From positions 953,000 to 1,016,999 of the forward strand of contig MU278353.1 of NCBI GenBank assembly GCA_022385755.1: a stretch of DNA of 64,000 nt, given 5' to 3'. The DNA comes from Trametopsis cervina (lineage: Eukaryota; Basidiomycota; Agaricomycetes; Polyporales; Irpicaceae). The notes under the pieces are model-generated. The model did no database searches and was not told where the DNA came from. It worked only from the letters and a program-made list of their open reading frames with translations. The first letter of the stretch is position 1. Every line of letters starts with the position of its first letter. Shown piece after piece: positions 11,776 through 24,231 of the stretch. The position numbers and the translations under genes were made by a program.

Positions 11776-14700
11776 ATGGAGGAGCCTCTGAACACACACT
11801 TCAACGGTATACCAAACGGCTTACCACACATACCTTCCGAAGAACAGCTTGACCAGCAGCTTCCATTCGTAAATGATGGTCAAGCCCCCCTCGCCGAGCT
11901 TGTATCCCGGATGTCGCAGGCGATGTTCGCAGAGTTGACAGAGCTCGCGGAGACGTGAGTTCTCTTCCACCTCTGTGCCACGCCAGCTGTTACATAACCT
12001 ATAGTATGCCACACATGTCTGACAATCAACGTAAACGAACCCTTGCAGAGTGGGTTGTGAAGACGAAGAAACAAGTTGTAAAGTTGTACGCTGTGGTGAA
12101 ATGGTCGCGGGATGCTACTGTTGTACAAAAAGCCATGGTGAATTTACCGTGTATATTACGGCGATGGATGCTGAAAACCTTACAGAATGTAACGGCGTTC
12201 TTAATGGACCAAAACCGTCAATTTGAGGAGGCTATCAATGGGCTCAAATACACCAAGGATAACCTGGATCCAGCAAGACTTAGGAACCATGACCTCCTAA
12301 CTTCACTGGATGTCCTGACCACTGGTTCCTATCGTCGCCTTCCCTCCGCTATCAAGGTTGGTTTGACTGAACTAAACAAAGCGACACTTGATGTCTGACG
12401 CATTACAGACAATCATCATCCCTCCGGAGCCCCTCAGCTCTGACAAAATTGCTGATACTCTTTCAGCTATTGAAGATGTCATGCGCTATCGTCTACGAAT
12501 GCACGAACTTATTCCATGTGAAATGGATAACTATCGTATCGCCGATGGCCGCGTATATTTCACCGCACCCAAGTTGTTTGAAGTGTCACTGTGCGTGAAG
12601 GGGGCAAAATCCGACGACGGTTGGTTTTTTGTCGACGTCGACTTCTTATTCACTGTCGGTGGCGATGCAACTGGAATGCAGGGTCAGTGGACACTGGTGA
12701 CGTCTCACGCGTGTACCGGTATTTACCACTTCGTACTTCACAGAATTCCCTAGAAAACCTACAGGTCCAATCAAACGACATATCGCCGATGAGGCCGACG
12801 GACGTTTAGGCTTCTATTTGCCAGTCCCGGATACTGTGCCTCTTCCTCCTGAAGGACAGAATGAGCGTCAAAAGCATCAGCTCCCGGACGGAGTTTTTGA
12901 CTCTCCCCTTGTGAGATTATACAATTTTCTACGTATGTTTCTTACTGTTGCTGTGTCAAGCTATCGATCATGCTTATGTTTCCTAGAAATGATGTCTATG
13001 TCGTATCAGCTGGAGATTCTGTGGTATCAGGTGTGTTCTGACTGAGCCTTCAGGTAGTGGAAATCTTACCATTCCTGTATCTGCCTGATAGGCAGAGCGT
13101 CTACGATCACTGGGATGGGCAGAATACCTCACCGTTCAAATGAGCAACGACAGACGGACGCTGACTCTGTCCTATTGGATGTAAGCTGCATCTTAGTACC
13201 TATTCCTGGGTAGGCACCTCACTGAGGCTCACCCGACAGACGCAAACCCCCTCCCGCTATCCCTGGTCGTCCTCCTCCAAGGTCTAAAATACCGTTGTTT
13301 GGTGGTACACTTACAATATCCATTATACCAACTCAGCCTGCCCCGCCGACAACGGTGGCCCCTTCTTCACAATCTAGCCGCATTACACAAAGCCAGCCCA
13401 GTCAATTGGTCCATAGTCAAAGCAGCTCTCAACAGCCAACGAAGCAAGCACCTATGAAACCGCATCGCTCTCCTCGAGATCGGGTGTTGGCAGAACTGCA
13501 GGAACGTGCCAAACTGGGTGGACGAGTCCAGTCTCAGGATGTCAGGAGCAAGCCACAACCTTCTGATGAGGTTGAGAGTATGAAGTTCTCTGTGACCTGG
13601 GAACCTCAGCGCACTGCTCTGGGCGTGCAAATTTCTGTGGAGGATGCTATCCTGCCTCCAGGAGAACTTCTTATTGTCAGTGTCTCTAGGCAGAAGTAGA
13701 CCTGTTTTCTGACATGCGTATTCCCAGGATGCTGACAATTTGGACGTGGAGTCATTACTGCGAAAAGTCATTTGGCAACATACGAAAGCTACCCTGACAA
13801 TGTTCCAGCTTCAGCTGCAAAGGGGACCGTATAAGTCAGTCTTTGGACCTCCCGGCGAAGTAGACCTGGTCACCGAAGGTGTGTATGATACCTTCCCACC
13901 CCTTGTATAACGCTTCATTCGGTGAGTGATATAGAAGGGGCGCTTGCTTTGCGCACACACCTCTGCTCCGACGAAGTCGTGATCATAACTATTGATCCGC
14001 GAACCGGGAGAATCAGTATGCGAGATACTGGCGATCTTGCGGCAGCTGGTCGCGGGCCTAAATTCTCGGCCATCTCTGAAGCCATAAACATGAACCCGAT
14101 CATGTTACCCGGAGCACTTGTGCAGTTTAGATTTAGTGTATGTATCCGTTTTTATGTTGCTACCAGCTGATATATATCCTTTTAGCAGACGATAACAGAC
14201 CTTGCTGAACAGAAGGCCAACTATCTCGGCTTACGATGTTTCCGCCAGCGCAACTTCAGCCGTGACGGTGCGTATTAGTTCTACTGACAGTATCGTGAAT
14301 TGAGTGAAGCCTTACATCGTGGTGCAGAACTTCAAAAGCTGGGTCCCGCAGCGCGGAGTACACTGTACATCCAACTTGCTACGTTTCCGTATCATTATCT
14401 GGTTCTCGTCGTAACCGACGAAGAATTTCGATACGCTCTGATATCCGTTAAAGAACGCATAGGCTCAATGTACGCGGAGCTCATCATGGAAGACATTGGG
14501 TGGCTTGACGTCAATCAAATACATGGGGACGATGTAATAATCAAACAACAGTCCGGCCTGGACGAGCTTGGCACTACCGGAGAGAAAAGACCGCGTTCTC
14601 TTTACGAATTAGATGCCCCTAAACCGATAGGTTTTGGTGAACAAAGAGCGTCTGCTAGGTAGGTGACTATGTCATATTGACACAAGTCGCGTCTGATCAT

Positions 14701-16128
14701 GAATAGCTTCCGGCTGGAGACCCAACTATTACGAGAGCTTTATGCATACTGTTGGTGAGTCAAGAGCGCGAATAGTAGCAATGGTTTGGTTCACGGTATC
14801 TTCATAGTGCTCGTGTTGCCTACACTAAAGTGGAGATGCAGCTGAAGTCTCGGGGAATCACGTATAAGCATGTCACACCCACATCTCCTCTGTCGTCCCC
14901 GGCGGTACTAGCCCATATGCACTCATCCTTGGCGCGGTCCATTCCTTCACTTTGCGTTCAGTCATCAGATATCCTTTCAGGAGCTCCAGCTGCAGAGGCT
15001 GCCATGCCCAATATCCGTATCATCCCCCTCAATTGGTGGTCCGACCAGAAACCCCAGGTTGTCACATGTGTGAAGCTGAAGTACGTCCAGCAGCCAGTGG
15101 GCAAACGGGCGGGAAGCGGCGCCGTTATTCGACCGTCAAAGCGTATCATTTACGACACGAGAGAAGCCATTGTTACATTCCTATCGGAAGATGTGGACAA
15201 GTGTGTAGATGAATTCTCCGAGGAATGGGCACGAGTATCGAAGATGGTGGTCATTGCCCGAGAAGGTACAAAGGCATTCTTCTTGCACAAAACGACCCAA
15301 AGCTAATCTCAGACAGTCGCACAAATGGCCGTGAAGTACAAATGGTCTGACGTACGATTACTCTCATTCGACTTACAGACTGTGGAGTTTTCCTACACTG
15401 CCGGCTACACTGTGTCTATCACCTGCGTGGACCAGCTATCGCCTACAGGCGGTTCCTTTGAGCTCAGCTTTGCTCGTGGCAGCGATGGACCCGACGTTGT
15501 CGACGAGAGCACAGCGGACGTGGAGACGATTCTATCCCAATACAATCCCCACGAAGATGTAGAGCCCTTTTTGCGAGATATCTTACGCAAAGCACCATTG
15601 GCCCAGGCTCTGCACAGGCTAGTCGCTTTGCTACGGGACACCCTACCCATAGTTGCAGAGCTCGAATACATAAGGGTGAAGGCGGAGAAAGCGGGCGACG
15701 ATATCGATACATTCGCGAAGACTGCTGGCTGGTTTCGCGTACTGTATGGCGATCTGAGGTACAACCTGTGCTTTGTGGCTTCACAGTTCCATCGCTGACG
15801 GCCGTGCCTTAGACATGCTCTTGACTTCAGATTGATGTCGAATGCGCAGGTGTTGGTTATGGACGGCTCAAACTCTGCTTTCAATGTTGGCGAACGCGCG
15901 ACGACGAGCGACAATAGTTTGCTGTTGCATCCTATACCCGATTTCCCGAACATCGTCTCTGAAGCTCGCAAGGACATCGGAACGTCTACTGCCGGTAGGA
16001 GAAGTGTCTCCATCGACATGGGTATGGTTTGCCACTCGTCAGTAGTGGGTATCGTGGGGCGTGCATTGCACGAAAGGATCCTGGCATCGTTTAAGGACAA
16101 GGAGCCTGGGAAAGTGACGGCAGCTTAA
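11776..16128 (+). CDS. MED14: Mediator complex subunit 14 (Rgr1-like)
   Basis: Backbone subunit of the Mediator coactivator, linking head, middle and tail modules to RNA polymerase II. The N-terminal MED14 domain is clear after splicing: LAELVSRMSQAMFAELTELA, then MSDNQRKRTLAEWVVKTKKQ and VVKLYAVVKWSRD, followed by the IIIPPEPLSSDKIADTL helix region (about 12400-12470). The rest is long, split by many short introns, with weakly conserved folded segments. These include RIADGRVYFTAPKLFEVSLC and a Pro/Ser/Gln-rich insertion at 13295-13500. The frame ends EPGKVTAA-stop. An in-frame Met at 11737 could extend the N-terminus by 13 residues; I prefer 11776 because it starts the conserved-looking part. 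It converges on the sedolisin gene with 213 bp between the stops. Confidence 0.85.
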
Positions 16129-16341
16129 TAGAACTCTTAGTATTTTTGGATATTGTCATATAATGTATGTTTATTATGTCGTGGTCGCACATAATGGGCA
16201 CACCCTTTCGCTCGGTCATCACTCAAGTTATACTCAGGATGTACGTCTGACGGCCAGAGTGCATTTCACGATATCTCGTTCGCCAAATTTGCGACCATAC
16301 ATATCCATGTCTAGGATATTTCTGATACAACTTGACATCAA

Positions 16342-18820
16342 TTATGGCAACAAAAGCCACTTGGTCAGTAACTTGGGGAAGTTCGGTGTCCCAAGACCGG
16401 TGACGGGGTCCCATCCCTCCACTGCACTAAAGCCAACTGTTCCACAGCCAGGGTTCGTGCCGTTCTTGATATCATTGAACGCGCTGCGGAAGTTGTCAGA
16501 GTATACCTAGAAGCTTTGTTAGACTCCTGCGATGATATGGAATTCCTCAGCACATACTGTGGGGTTGATGAAGCCAATCGGCTTTTTGCCGATGGCAAGG
16601 CGTGCATCGTTGATAGCAGAGAGAATAGATGCGAGGACGGGCGAAGAGCAGGAAGTGCCAAAGACGCGTTCGAACTGTCCGTCAACGGCGACGGCATAAT
16701 TCGCCCTGACAGACTGCATGTTAGCGGAACGTTAGCTGCGCGGATCAAGGTTAGACGGACCCATTTGCAGAGATGTCTGGGAAGGCACGAGATTGGCCAG
16801 TTGAGTTCCAGATACTGGGTGGGTAAGGTGGAGGGTGATTCTTCAAAAAGCTTTGTACTGCCGGCTTTTGGTAGTCTGGTATGGGGAAGTAATTGCTGAA
16901 TCCACCACCTGAGAATATGACCTCGTAGGTAGCGGATTCTGGGTCTGTAACCTGGTACCAAATTCCGTCAATTTTTCCAGTACGTGCATGACAGGGAGGG
17001 CATACCTTGTGGCCGGCTACCACTTGTGTCGCCCCGACGCTGGTAATGAATGGACACGTGCCTGCAAGAAAGTCTCAGTAATTATCAGCTATATCGTGAC
17101 CGGAAGACTGACTAGGGAAAGTTGGGTTGAAGCCCTTGGCCGCTGAGGACTGTGTGCCGTTAGGAAAGAGACACACATCTCCACCCCCTCCAACACCTTC
17201 ATCACCTGAGGAGTATAAGATTGTCACGCCCATGAGGCCGAGCTAGGTTTAACCGCGATGCGAAGATGAGCTCGCGGTCATCTTGGAGAGCCACTGTTCA
17301 ATTTACCTTGGCATACTCGGCACATTGCCTTGCAGTATAGAAAGGCGTCAGGTCGGCTTCATTATAACTGTATGACGTAGAAATAACTGAGGCTGGCTTC
17401 ACGGCACCACAATCCGCGGCACCTATACCACCATGCTAAGCGCTATGATGGGATGACTAACGAGCATCGCACCTTTGTAACCGCCGGGCAGCGGGTCAGG
17501 ATAAATACCATCTTGTGTTGGGTCATCGCCGCCCTCGAAAGTGCAGAAAGAGCCATCAAGGGCATCTAACAAATTATTGAAAGATGCACCTGATCATGCC
17601 TGTCAGTCACGATAAGCTTGATGCGGATGCAACACCTTGCCTTGTGGTATGTCACCGACTTGATACAATGTCACTGGCTGACTCTTTCCAACAAGTGCCA
17701 TGGAGAACTGCAGATCTAAATTTGACTCTCCATTCACATTGAAGCCGGTCTCGGTTGTCTGCACAACACCTATAGGATGCTTGTTATCAGAACATGATGC
17801 GTTACTTCCATTGCTCAGAGGACATACCACCGTCAATGCTAACAAGGACGGGTCTCTCACCAACTTGTGACTTTGAGAAGTTAGTGAAGAAGAGATCCAA
17901 ATCCGATGGGACGTATGCTTGCGGCGTGTATTCGACTACGTGAGCGCGGTGAGTCCTCGTCCCTAGCGTGATAAACCCTAGCTATCTGCTCTTACCGATA
18001 CCAATGCTGTTCTTCTTCGGGGCAACGGGTACGTAGACGAATTCGTATAACGCACGGAGACAAAGTGGAGTAATGTGAGTGTCGCAGTTTTCAAGTTCGT
18101 CAATTATATTCTGAGTAATCGATAATATCAGTTTTCTGTTAGCCATTGGCGTTGATACGGCACAGAACATGCCTTGATTGCACCGACAGACTTGGGGGAG
18201 ACGGGTCCAAAACCAGGTTGGCCGGGATGGACGCTTGGTCCCTTGCGCTTCTGCATTTCCGGTCTGCGTTTATTGAGGATAGCATCGAAGTGAATAGTGG
18301 GGGTAATGAGCTCGACATGCTTCGAAACGTGTTCGGGAACATGGTAGCCAGACGCGCATCCGAAGTGCTTGATATCCGTGAGGGCGTGGTTGTAGACATG
18401 GTACTCTGTCTTCAACAGACGCTCAGCTTCAGCAACAGAAACATTCGCTTCTAGCCATCCTCCGCTGTTGCTTAGTCGGACGCGAGATGGCTCAATGCCC
18501 CCTGTGTGCAGCCAGTCGCGCACTGTATCGACGGTTTCTGAGCTGGGACGGAACATGCTCGCGACCTCGGATGCAGACCAGTGGTTCCCGTAGTTTGGGG
18601 AGTCAGGGTGAGAGACGTCCATGAGCAGCTCTTCGATACGGTCAATATTGTTTTGTGCGAGACCGATCCGGAGAGGGAGGATAGTGTCCGCCGGTGCGCG
18701 GTGAGAGCGTTCCCAGTTGGGAGGCAGGGCACGGCGCGACTCGTGCCTCACGAGCGGCGGCGATCCCAAGCATGGAGCTGTGGCAGTGAGTAGAATAAGA
18801 GCTGCTGTGAGCAGCATCAT
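16342..18820 (-). CDS. Secreted sedolisin (peptidase family S53)
   Basis: Acid serine-carboxyl protease, probably tripeptidyl-peptidase type, secreted as a zymogen. A signal peptide (MMLLTAALILLTATAPCLGS) precedes the pro-kumamolisin activation domain (YGNHWSASEVASMFRPS, about 18580). The catalytic Glu and Asp lie in GESNLDLQFSM (about 17720). The oxyanion Asp lies in SGDEGVGG (about 17200). The nucleophile Ser is in GTSCSSP (about 16650); the usual motif is GTSxSxP. The calcium site is formed by NDIKNGT and GWDPVTGLGTP (about 16390-16470). Many short introns interrupt the gene; all key residues are present, so it is probably active. It fits a saprotrophic or wood/litter lifestyle. Confidence 0.9.
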
Positions 18821-19831
18821 GAATACAGGCCGGGGTGGGATAGACCTGCGATGATGGTGGGTTTCATCTGCAGAGCCGAGGGCTTAAATAGTGGCCTGAG
18901 GGGCATTCGAAGGTCAATGGATGCATTCTAATTGATAGGCATAAGCGGCGGTAAAGGAATGGATGCGGCATTAAGGTGAAATCGAAGGGAGGAGCAGGCA
19001 GTTGGAAGCCCTCGTACCTTGTCTGCGGTACACCGCTATCCAAGCATGCGCCATGGGGTGCAACCCCGTGTGGGGTATTCTATCTCTCCCGCTGCTGAGA
19101 CTGCCATAACAGCTATCGAAGGTGATGAGTATGATGTGCGCTGTTTCATTCTTGGGTTTCCGCATGGTTACGCCGCTTCCTCCCTTGCTTCCGTTTCTCG
19201 ACGTTACCTCACGGACTCCGACGGCCAAAGTCTTCTATAGCACGCGATTCTCCGGAGAATCATTCGTAGGGGCTACTTAGCAGAGGACCAGTGAATTGAC
19301 AAGTTGGTACATAGATGCTAGGCGGCGACACACCTTTTGGGAACGAGCAGATGTCGATTCTGCCAGCTGAAATTGTGTCTGTCTGATAGGAGCGACAGTT
19401 GTTGTACATGTCCGGCGGGATATTGGTCAGCCTGTGGAGATTAGATGAGTATTGGTGGCAGACGTAATAAAAATATGACTGGTGTAGAATCAGAGAAGGA
19501 AGAGAGCGCCGTGTTGACGGTCCGCCTTGTTCCTAAACAGGAATGCAACGTTATTGCACGTTGCCTCGTGATCGTAGCGTATTTGAATCTGAAGTCCAGA
19601 TCAGCAGGGCGGACGCAATCTGGGACCTGAGCAAGGTCTACACTCTGTGAAAAGGCATCCTACTTACGGACAAGCCATGCGGATATCAGGTATTTTTGGG
19701 AACGATATAGAGAAGGCTGACAGATGGGGCACGTACTGAGCACGAAGTATCTCTCCATCTTGTCGGCAGATGTGGCGACGGGCGATGTAATTCATTATAT
19801 AGGTAGCAATAATTTTATAGCCTAGATTTGA
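18821..19831. other. Intergenic, no supported gene
   Basis: About 1 kb between the sedolisin start and the hydrolase stop. Only short frames with no family resemblance are seen. The first 100-200 bp is presumably the sedolisin promoter. Confidence 0.6.
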
Positions 19832-21182
19832 CTACATCATATCGGGCCCTGTGAGGAGGTAGTTGACAAGGTTCAAGCCTGGGATATTACAGGTCAACGA
19901 AGAAAACGTGAAGATAGAAACAGGTACGGACTTTGATTCGATCCAGTCTGCAATGAGACGAAGGCACTCCGTCCTTTCAGGCTCGTGCCAGGCGAACATC
20001 ATGAAATCATGGACAGCATCCGGTTTTTCTACATACGTAACCATGTCTGACCCGATGTCGCTCGTCATTCGCAAGCGTAGGAATCGAATCGAATGGACCA
20101 GAACTTCAGCCCCACCAGCAAAGATGAGAGTTCGAGGGAACCCACGGAAAGACACTTCCGTGGATGAAGAGAAGGAAGCGGGAGAGATGTAACGGTTCCT
20201 GACGCCAGCTTCACGCCCCAGGGCCCCGCAATAGTTGGTGATAAGAGAGGTCGTGCCACGATTGGCCACACTGATGACATCCGAGCGTATGTTGTACTGG
20301 ACGGATGATCGCACATCGTTGGATGCGGGCCCCATATCAACCCAAGGCGAACACAAGACCAGTGCCCCTGGGGAGCGCGGGATAGGTGAACCCTCGGCAC
20401 TGTTCTCCAACAGATAGCGAACGAGGGCAATTGCCAGGTTACCTCCTGCCGAATCTCCTTCAACAATTATGTCTTCAGGTGGAAATCCAACTTCGTTGAC
20501 GAGGTAGTTATATCCAGCAATCGCATCGAGAAGGGCGGCGGGGAATGGATGATAGGGCTTTACTGACCGATGCTTTGTCAAGCGGTATTCGAGGGTAAGA
20601 GCACGCGTCACATCGGAGCTTGTATGTTCTAGGATACCTCGAGGAATATTGGACGTTGGGTCGCTTGGGGAGGCTGATTGGCGAGTAAAGCCACCACCGT
20701 GCAGCACATACAACATCTTCTCGCCCGGCTTCGGAGGTGAACCAAGAGGAACATGATGTCCCTTCTTTTCAAACCAATATCCTGGAATACGAATTGATTC
20801 TACGCCTGCGTCGGCAGCCCACTGCTTTACCTCGCCCAATATCAGATTCGGCACAGGAGCTATCCACACGCCCTTGACGTGTTTGTCCTGCTCAATGGCG
20901 AGATAGTTTGCTTCCCGCTTCAAGGGGCCGGTTCTGTAATCGTTTGTCCATAGTCAATACAGTGAACAGTGCGGATAAGTAAGATGCTCACTTGGCAACC
21001 ACGTATGGCATGTATTGCATGAGTCTGACTCTTAACGTGCGCCCTAGTGACCATGAGTCCCGTGGACGGTTTATGTTCGGTAGTGCGTAAAGGGTCCATA
21101 ACGGTGCGCGTACGAAGCTAGTGACGAGGGCCTCCCGCAAAAGATAGAGGGCCCTACGGGGCTCAGTTTGATAGACAGGCAT
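19832..21182 (-). CDS. Alpha/beta hydrolase (HSL-like lipase/esterase)
   Basis: Probable esterase or lipase of the hormone-sensitive-lipase superfamily (alpha/beta-hydrolase-3). Two exons join across an intron at about 20938-20995. The N-terminus (MPVYQTEPRRALYLLREALV) is a cap-like helix region. Visible motifs are the oxyanion loop HGGGF (about 20695), the nucleophile elbow GDSAGG (about 20440) and the C-terminal DAVHDFMMF with the catalytic His (about 20010). The catalytic acid is usually an Asp in a GGAExLLD-like stretch. Here it reads GGAEVLVHS, so the acid may be replaced or displaced. No signal peptide, so likely cytosolic or membrane-associated. It shares a 247-bp divergent spacer with the small gene at 21430. 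Confidence 0.88.
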
Positions 21183-21429
21183 TTAGCAGCACTGGGGTAA
21201 TGCACAAACCGTGGAATGTTCGTTACGGCCGCAAGGATGACAGAACTGGGAAAATTGAGCTATGGTATATAGGAGTATGTCGCGCTCGCCATCACCGCCG
21301 AGTGAAATGACCGTTTGGTCACCAAACGGTGTGTGCGACCGACCAGTGGGATATGGGCGCGCAGAACCAGATTGAGGTTTCATCTTGCTCACGCGATCAC
21401 ATGCACTTTGCTCCCGACGCTCATGTACA

Positions 21430-21732
21430 ATGGCCTCTAAACCCAGCCCGCTGCCGTTGAGCGAAACATTACGTGACCTAGCGCTCTTGCGGTCATGCGA
21501 CATTGATCTGTCTGCACTTGTCCCGCAACAAACGAGTAGCTTAACGACTAGGACGGAAGAAGGGAGGGCGGTGGAGGTGGTTGTGACACAGTCTTACGAG
21601 TTCGTGCAAAACGCACGGACGGCGCTGAAGATGCTGAATCAAAATAAAGCCGAAAAGCAAGGAGCGCGCGTGGAGGACATACGCAGTGCTCTCGATGACG
21701 TTTCTCGAGGCTTGGGCTCAACAAGTTCATGA
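21430..21732 (+). CDS. Small helical protein, unknown
   Basis: A 100-residue single-exon frame starting MASKPSPLPLSETLRDLALL and ending GLGSTSS. It is strongly helical and heptad-like (VVVTQSYEFVQNARTALKML), with no cysteines or membrane segment. This looks like a small coiled-coil subunit of a complex, but I cannot name one. Divergence from a close neighbour and clean coding composition favour a real gene. An in-frame Met at 21385 is less likely because the added residues are Cys/Arg-rich and unlike the rest. Confidence 0.55.
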   Translation: MASKPSPLPLSETLRDLALLRSCDIDLSALVPQQTSSLTTRTEEGRAVEVVVTQSYEFVQNARTALKMLNQNKAEKQGARVEDIRSALDDVSRGLGSTSS

Positions 21733-22435
21733 TTACCCGGATGCTTGTGAGTGACTTCCACTGTCCTGGACTGACTTACCTAACACGACGCCCCACGCCC
21801 ATTAAGGTGCACTCCGAGGGTTGTCAAGACCGCACACTATTGCTATATGGAAAGGCTTTTCCCGACACTATAGTGCCAGTGGTGCATCACTCTCTCAAAC
21901 GTTCACGGATGACTACCGCATGAGCTAAATAGCAAGGTTGTATTCGTCGAAATGATACCAATTACTCTAGGAAACACGGATTAGCCTCTGCCCCTTTTCA
22001 ATATTAACGGGTGTTCCTCGCGTTCCGCGATGGCCGTCGAAGGTCATCAAGGTCTGGTATTTCGACCGTACCTGAAGCCGATTTCTCGGTGTACAAAATG
22101 CAACGACAATGAAGACTGTGTTGCCTTCGCTAATTCTGTGAGAGGATGCAAGTGCTCATAGCTCGCTACAGTATTCATTGCCACTCAGCACTGGGAGGCG
22201 ACTCTGAAACACGGAGACCACACCAGATTAGCTAGCATCATTACCGCAGCAACCACCTTTAGCACGATCCATCGGGACCTCTAAGGGTCGACATCGACCT
22301 TCTGGTGGTGCCAGTCGAGGCCCGAAAGTCCACAGTGAGGTCTCACCTCAAAAGTCATCCTAAAAGGTCTCACTTCATAAGCGTCAGAGGGTTGGATGGA
22401 GCTTTTTCTCGAGTCGTCCAGTTTCTACCTTTCAT
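21733..22435. other. Intergenic, no supported gene
   Basis: No frame longer than about 90 codons and no recognisable domain. It contains the upstream region of the DUF6533 gene. Confidence 0.55.
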
Positions 22436-24231
22436 ATGGGAAACACACTTGCGCCTGGAATTGCGCAAACCGCCCAGGAAGCCGCGATTTCCACGCTGTG
22501 GTATCTGCAGTACGCCAGGTTGTGTGCATGTACGTCATATTTTCCCTATGAGCGTGAATTCTCTAACGTAGCCTGCAGTTGTGTCAGCAACTATCGTTCT
22601 TTATGACTGTAGTATGTCGAGTATCTCGTGCGGCCCGATCCGTTCTCACACCGTGTAGTTTGTTCGTTTGAGCGGGAGATAGAACTGGTCTGGGTTAGTG
22701 GGTTAGCAGCACGTCCAAGAACTCCTGACTCTTATGCGATTTTACAGAGAAAGCGGTGGTCATTTATCAAAGTGGTGTATCTATGGGTGCGTTTGGTATC
22801 CACAGTTTTACTACACCTTGTCCCTGACCATAGCGAAGCATCGTTATTTCGGTTTATCTTGCCTCATGTGAGTGGTCTTTGCACAGTCGCCGCCCCAGAA
22901 TGCTACACATCGTTTTGAGAACAGATTTGAGGCTTTCGGTGAGCGAACATTCTTCAGAGGTCAAAGCGTTACTTATGAGCGACGTCAGCTTTGTCGAGTA
23001 GACACGCTACCACCAAGGTATGTGCTCACGAGTGAACTTTCAATGCTCAAAGACTCAGCTTTTGGAATGTTTAGTTGTGAGTACTTGTATCCCTTATGTC
23101 CTCTTCTCTGCTAAAGTTCGTTCATAGCTGTAAGTCGGCCCTTCACAGTCAATTTATGGTCGCTTGCTGACCCGGGGACAGGTCAGTTTTGGTTTCGGTG
23201 GTATATCTGGAGCGACTTCGTGGTCGTTTTCACCTCAGAAGGCATGTTTCAGTTCCTCAGTTCTCCAGTGAAGTAAAACGCCTAAACGGGGATGTTACTC
23301 AGTTACGTTGATCCTCTGGATATGGGTGGTCTACAACAAGCAAAGATGGCTATTTCCCTTTTTGACGACTATCTTCCTTGCAAAGATTGGATTGGTCGCG
23401 GTTCTGCTGGCAGTATCGATGCCTTCCGTATCTGGTGCGTTCGTAGTCGCTCAAGTCCCTCGCGGTTTTTGAAAGCTCATGCACGGGCACACACAGCCCA
23501 GACCTTGGTCACGCCGGGAGACACCTTTTGCGTCACCTCATATCCAGGCTTCATGTTTCGTATCGTATGGGTGCCAATCTTGGCATTTAATCTCTTTCTC
23601 CTCGGCATGTTCATGTTTAAAGGCATTCGAGCGTCTTGTTCTCGAGAAAGTCGACCGAAGTTTGGCGTTTACCACATGGTATATCGCAATACTCTGTTTT
23701 ACTTCCTTGCGTAAGGTTTCATCGACCGCTGGGACCGTCAACCGCACGCTAACACCTCACGACACCATAGGATCACTGCGTCCTATATTTCGTGTTGTGT
23801 CATTTGGCTCGTCGCTGATGTACGTGCCGATCTCTGTGTATCGTTACTATGCTCACGTACCCTCAAAATTACAGCCCAGGCTCGCGCAGTTGCCTGTCAC
23901 ATTTACGATGGCATTCTCTATCACCAACTGCACTCGGTTGCTCCTCAACATCCGGCGTGCGTACTATTTCGGTACGGACCACGCTGGTGCGGGGCTTCTG
24001 TCTTGGTCGGCGATTGCAGGGCAGCAATCGGTCGCAGCCCCGCGCGTCGTCGCCCTTCCACGACGGCACGTCCGAAAACGAAGTTCGTCGGCGTTCCCGG
24101 GCGAAATTGAAGTTGCGGTTGAGGTCGCAGTCGAAGTGGACAGCAAGCACGAGTTGCACTCCTCCGGGACCATATGCGAGCTTATAGATGGTGTCTATGA
24201 GTTGACGGAAATAAAGAGCGTCGATAGATGA
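22436..24231 (+). CDS. DUF6533 multi-pass membrane protein, copy 1
   Basis: Basidiomycete integral membrane protein of unknown function. Spliced exons give MGNTLAPGIAQTAQEAAIST, then the DUF6533 core (VSATIVLYDC, CSFEREIELVW, RKRWSFIKVVYLW, KHRYFGLSCL). Further membrane spans follow near 23200-23270, 23300-23450 (VTLILWIWVVYNKQRWLFPF) and 23540-23640 (IVWVPILAFNLFLLGMFMFK). The last hydrophobic region is near 23780-23950, and the cytosolic tail is basic then acidic (FPGEIEVAVEVAVEV). About seven spans are expected. A closely similar gene in opposite orientation lies at 37668-39501. The start ATG at 22436 is supported by alignment of the first exon with copy 2. Some middle exon limits (22930-23160) are uncertain. 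Confidence 0.75.
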
